From an uncultured Agrobacterium sp. (GTDB lineage Bacteria; Pseudomonadota; Alphaproteobacteria; Rhizobiales; Rhizobiaceae), in the NCBI GenBank assembly GCA_913777615.1, contig CAJYTK010000011.1, forward strand, positions 186,001-250,000: a stretch of 64,000 nucleotides of DNA, in the 5' to 3' direction. A program made the translations under genes and the position numbers. Positions 62,857 through 64,000 of this stretch are shown here, one piece after another (position 1 is the stretch's first letter; the number at the start of each line of letters is the position of its first letter). The notes beneath the pieces are model-generated. The model saw only the letters and a list, made by a program, of their open reading frames with translations. It was not told the DNA's origin and did no database searches.

Positions 62857-63999
62857 TCACTCTTTGACGTCCTTCGGGCGTTCCTTCTGCAGATTTCCAA
62901 GCAGTGAGGAAACAGCGTTCTCACCTTCGAAGCCCGCCTCTTTCAGCAGCTGGTCGACGATCGGCTTGTTTGCCTGATAGGCCAGAAGCTGGCCGGCCAG
63001 CCCCTCGCCGAAACCGATATTGCCCGTGGAACCGGCCTCCCCGCCACGGCCAAGCATGCCGCCGGTATCGAAGATGCGGATATCGGAAATTTTCTCGATC
63101 GGCTTGACCGCCTCGGCGAGCGCCTGGGGAATGATCCGGATCCGTTCGCGCAGGATTTCGTATTCGATAATGGCGGAGCTCAGTTTGTTTCGCGCTTCAT
63201 TGAGCAAAGCCTCGCTCTCTGCCGTGGCCTTGCCGGTCTCCAGCACGCCTTTGGCCTTGATAATCGCGGCTTCTGCTTCGGCTGTCGCCAGCGTCTTGAT
63301 GGCATCAGCCTGGTCGATCGCGGCCTGTTTTTCTGCTTCGGCGCCGACCTTTATGGCCGTGGCGTCCGTTTCGGCCGTCTTGCGCGCGTCAATAATGGCA
63401 ATCTGTCTTTCGCGCTCGGCGATTTCCACCGCTTTCGCAGTGCCGACTTTTTCTTCCGCGGCAATTGCCAAGGCGCGCGCCGTTTCAGCGGATGCCTTGG
63501 CCTCCGATTCCTGCCGGCTCTTATTGGCAACTGCGATCGCGCTCTCCTGGGTCACGATCTGAAGGTCGCGGCGCGCCTCAGTCTCGCGCTGCTGTACGGC
63601 ACGGGTGGCGTCGATGTTGGCGCTCTCGCGGGCCTGCTTGGCCAGAGCTTCACGCTCTGCGATTGCCTGCTCCGCAGCAATTCTTGCTTCCTCCTCTGCA
63701 CGCTTGGCGGCCTGCTCCTGCTGGGCCGTCTCCGCGCGCGTGGCAGCGGACTTGTTGGCGATATCGCGCTCCTGGTTGAGCTCGGCTTCACGTTTCGTGC
63801 GCTCGATCAACAGGGATTGCTGGCGCGCCTCGAGATCCTTCTGTGCGATCGCAACTTCCGTATCGCGGACAATCTCGTTTCGCTCCTTCTTGCGGCCCTC
63901 AGTGATGCGCGTGAGCGCTGCCAAGCCGTGCGCATCGAAGAAATTATTGGCGTTGAAATGTTTGATATCGGTCTGGTCAAGACGCGTAAGAGAGACGGA
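62857..63999 (-). CDS. Flotillin/SPFH family protein, C-terminal part
   Basis: The frame continues to the right edge, so the N-terminus lies outside the window. About 380 residues are visible. The start of the visible part, SLTRLDQTDIKHFNANNFFD then AHGLAALTRIT, is the end of an SPFH domain. A long Ala/Glu/Gln-rich coiled coil (about 220 residues) and the flotillin tail (EKISDIRIFDTGGMLGRGG) follow. Flotillins scaffold membrane microdomains. The 300 bp between this gene and the GT2 start hold no gene I recognise. Confidence 0.9.
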   Translation of the reverse strand, partial: SVSLTRLDQTDIKHFNANNFFDAHGLAALTRITEGRKKERNEIVRDTEVAIAQKDLEARQQSLLIERTKREAELNQERDIANKSAATRAETAQQEQAAKRAEEEARIAAEQAIAEREALAKQARESANIDATRAVQQRETEARRDLQIVTQESAIAVANKSRQESEAKASAETARALAIAAEEKVGTAKAVEIAERERQIAIIDARKTAETDATAIKVGAEAEKQAAIDQADAIKTLATAEAEAAIIKAKGVLETGKATAESEALLNEARNKLSSAIIEYEILRERIRIIPQALAEAVKPIEKISDIRIFDTGGMLGRGGEAGSTGNIGFGEGLAGQLLAYQANKPIVDQLLKEAGFEGENAVSSLLGNLQKERPKDVKE

Positions 64000-64000
64000 T

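Noticed and set aside
1-64000. CRISPR arrays, toxin-antitoxin pairs and known anti-phage systems
   Set aside because: I looked for regularly spaced short repeats and for small paired genes in the accessory region and saw none that could be supported.

Overview
The window looks like chromosomal DNA of an alphaproteobacterium of the Rhizobiaceae (Agrobacterium/Rhizobium type). This rests on the gene families seen: an Omp25-like outer membrane barrel, the comF-grxC-nitrilase-DUF1178 run, an arginase/ornithine cyclodeaminase pair with an Lrp-type regulator, and a CTTGAC/CTATAT-like promoter before a tRNA. I could not run a search, so genus and species are inference.

Layout. (1) 1-21.2 kb is mostly housekeeping backbone: purM (cut by the left edge)-purN, a phytanoyl-CoA-type dioxygenase with a divergent AraC regulator, a NudK-like Nudix hydrolase, a molybdopterin oxidoreductase, rlmJ, a YbhN-like membrane protein, RNase T2, a glutathione transferase, an Omp25-like barrel, SDR-uvrC-pgsA-moaD-moaE, a Zn/Cd-type P-ATPase, a DMT exporter, and arginase-ornithine cyclodeaminase with its Lrp regulator. 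(2) 21.19-42.1 kb is accessory DNA behind tRNA-Gln(CTG). A 97-bp stretch that begins inside the tRNA 3' end at 21240 recurs at 30808 (92/97 identical by eye) and, more decayed, at 41657. The 88 bp before the second and third copies also match each other. I read this as two related integrative elements inserted in tandem, now fixed because only integrase fragments remain.

Island 1 (21.3-30.8 kb) is a catabolic unit. A six-gene minus-strand operon encodes a sugar isomerase/epimerase, a periplasmic binding protein, a Gfo/Idh/MocA dehydrogenase, an ABC ATPase, a permease and an ABM monooxygenase. Divergent from it are a ROK-type repressor and a second binding protein with no signal peptide. Island 2 (30.9-41.6 kb) is a signalling unit: IS6 and integrase relics, a soluble PAS-PAS-MCP receptor with a CheR-tether-like C-terminus, a translationally coupled AraC-AraC-REC-REC-GGDEF operon, a membrane-anchored LytTR regulator, and a second AraC pair.

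(3) 42.3-53 kb returns to backbone: DUF1178, nitrilase-type amidase, grxC, comF, a methyltransferase, a lone Flp pilin, mutT-GNAT-argJ, a parvulin isomerase and secA with a strong terminator. (4) 53-62.6 kb is an exopolysaccharide locus: a double alpha/beta hydrolase with Gly and Cys at the two nucleophile positions, four GT4 glycosyltransferases (two are close paralogues), a Wzy-like polymerase and a GT2. A flotillin-like protein runs off the right edge.

The best candidates for something new are the AraC-pair/diguanylate cyclase system with its duplicated pair in island 2, and the cytosolic binding-protein paralogue paired with a ROK regulator in island 1.
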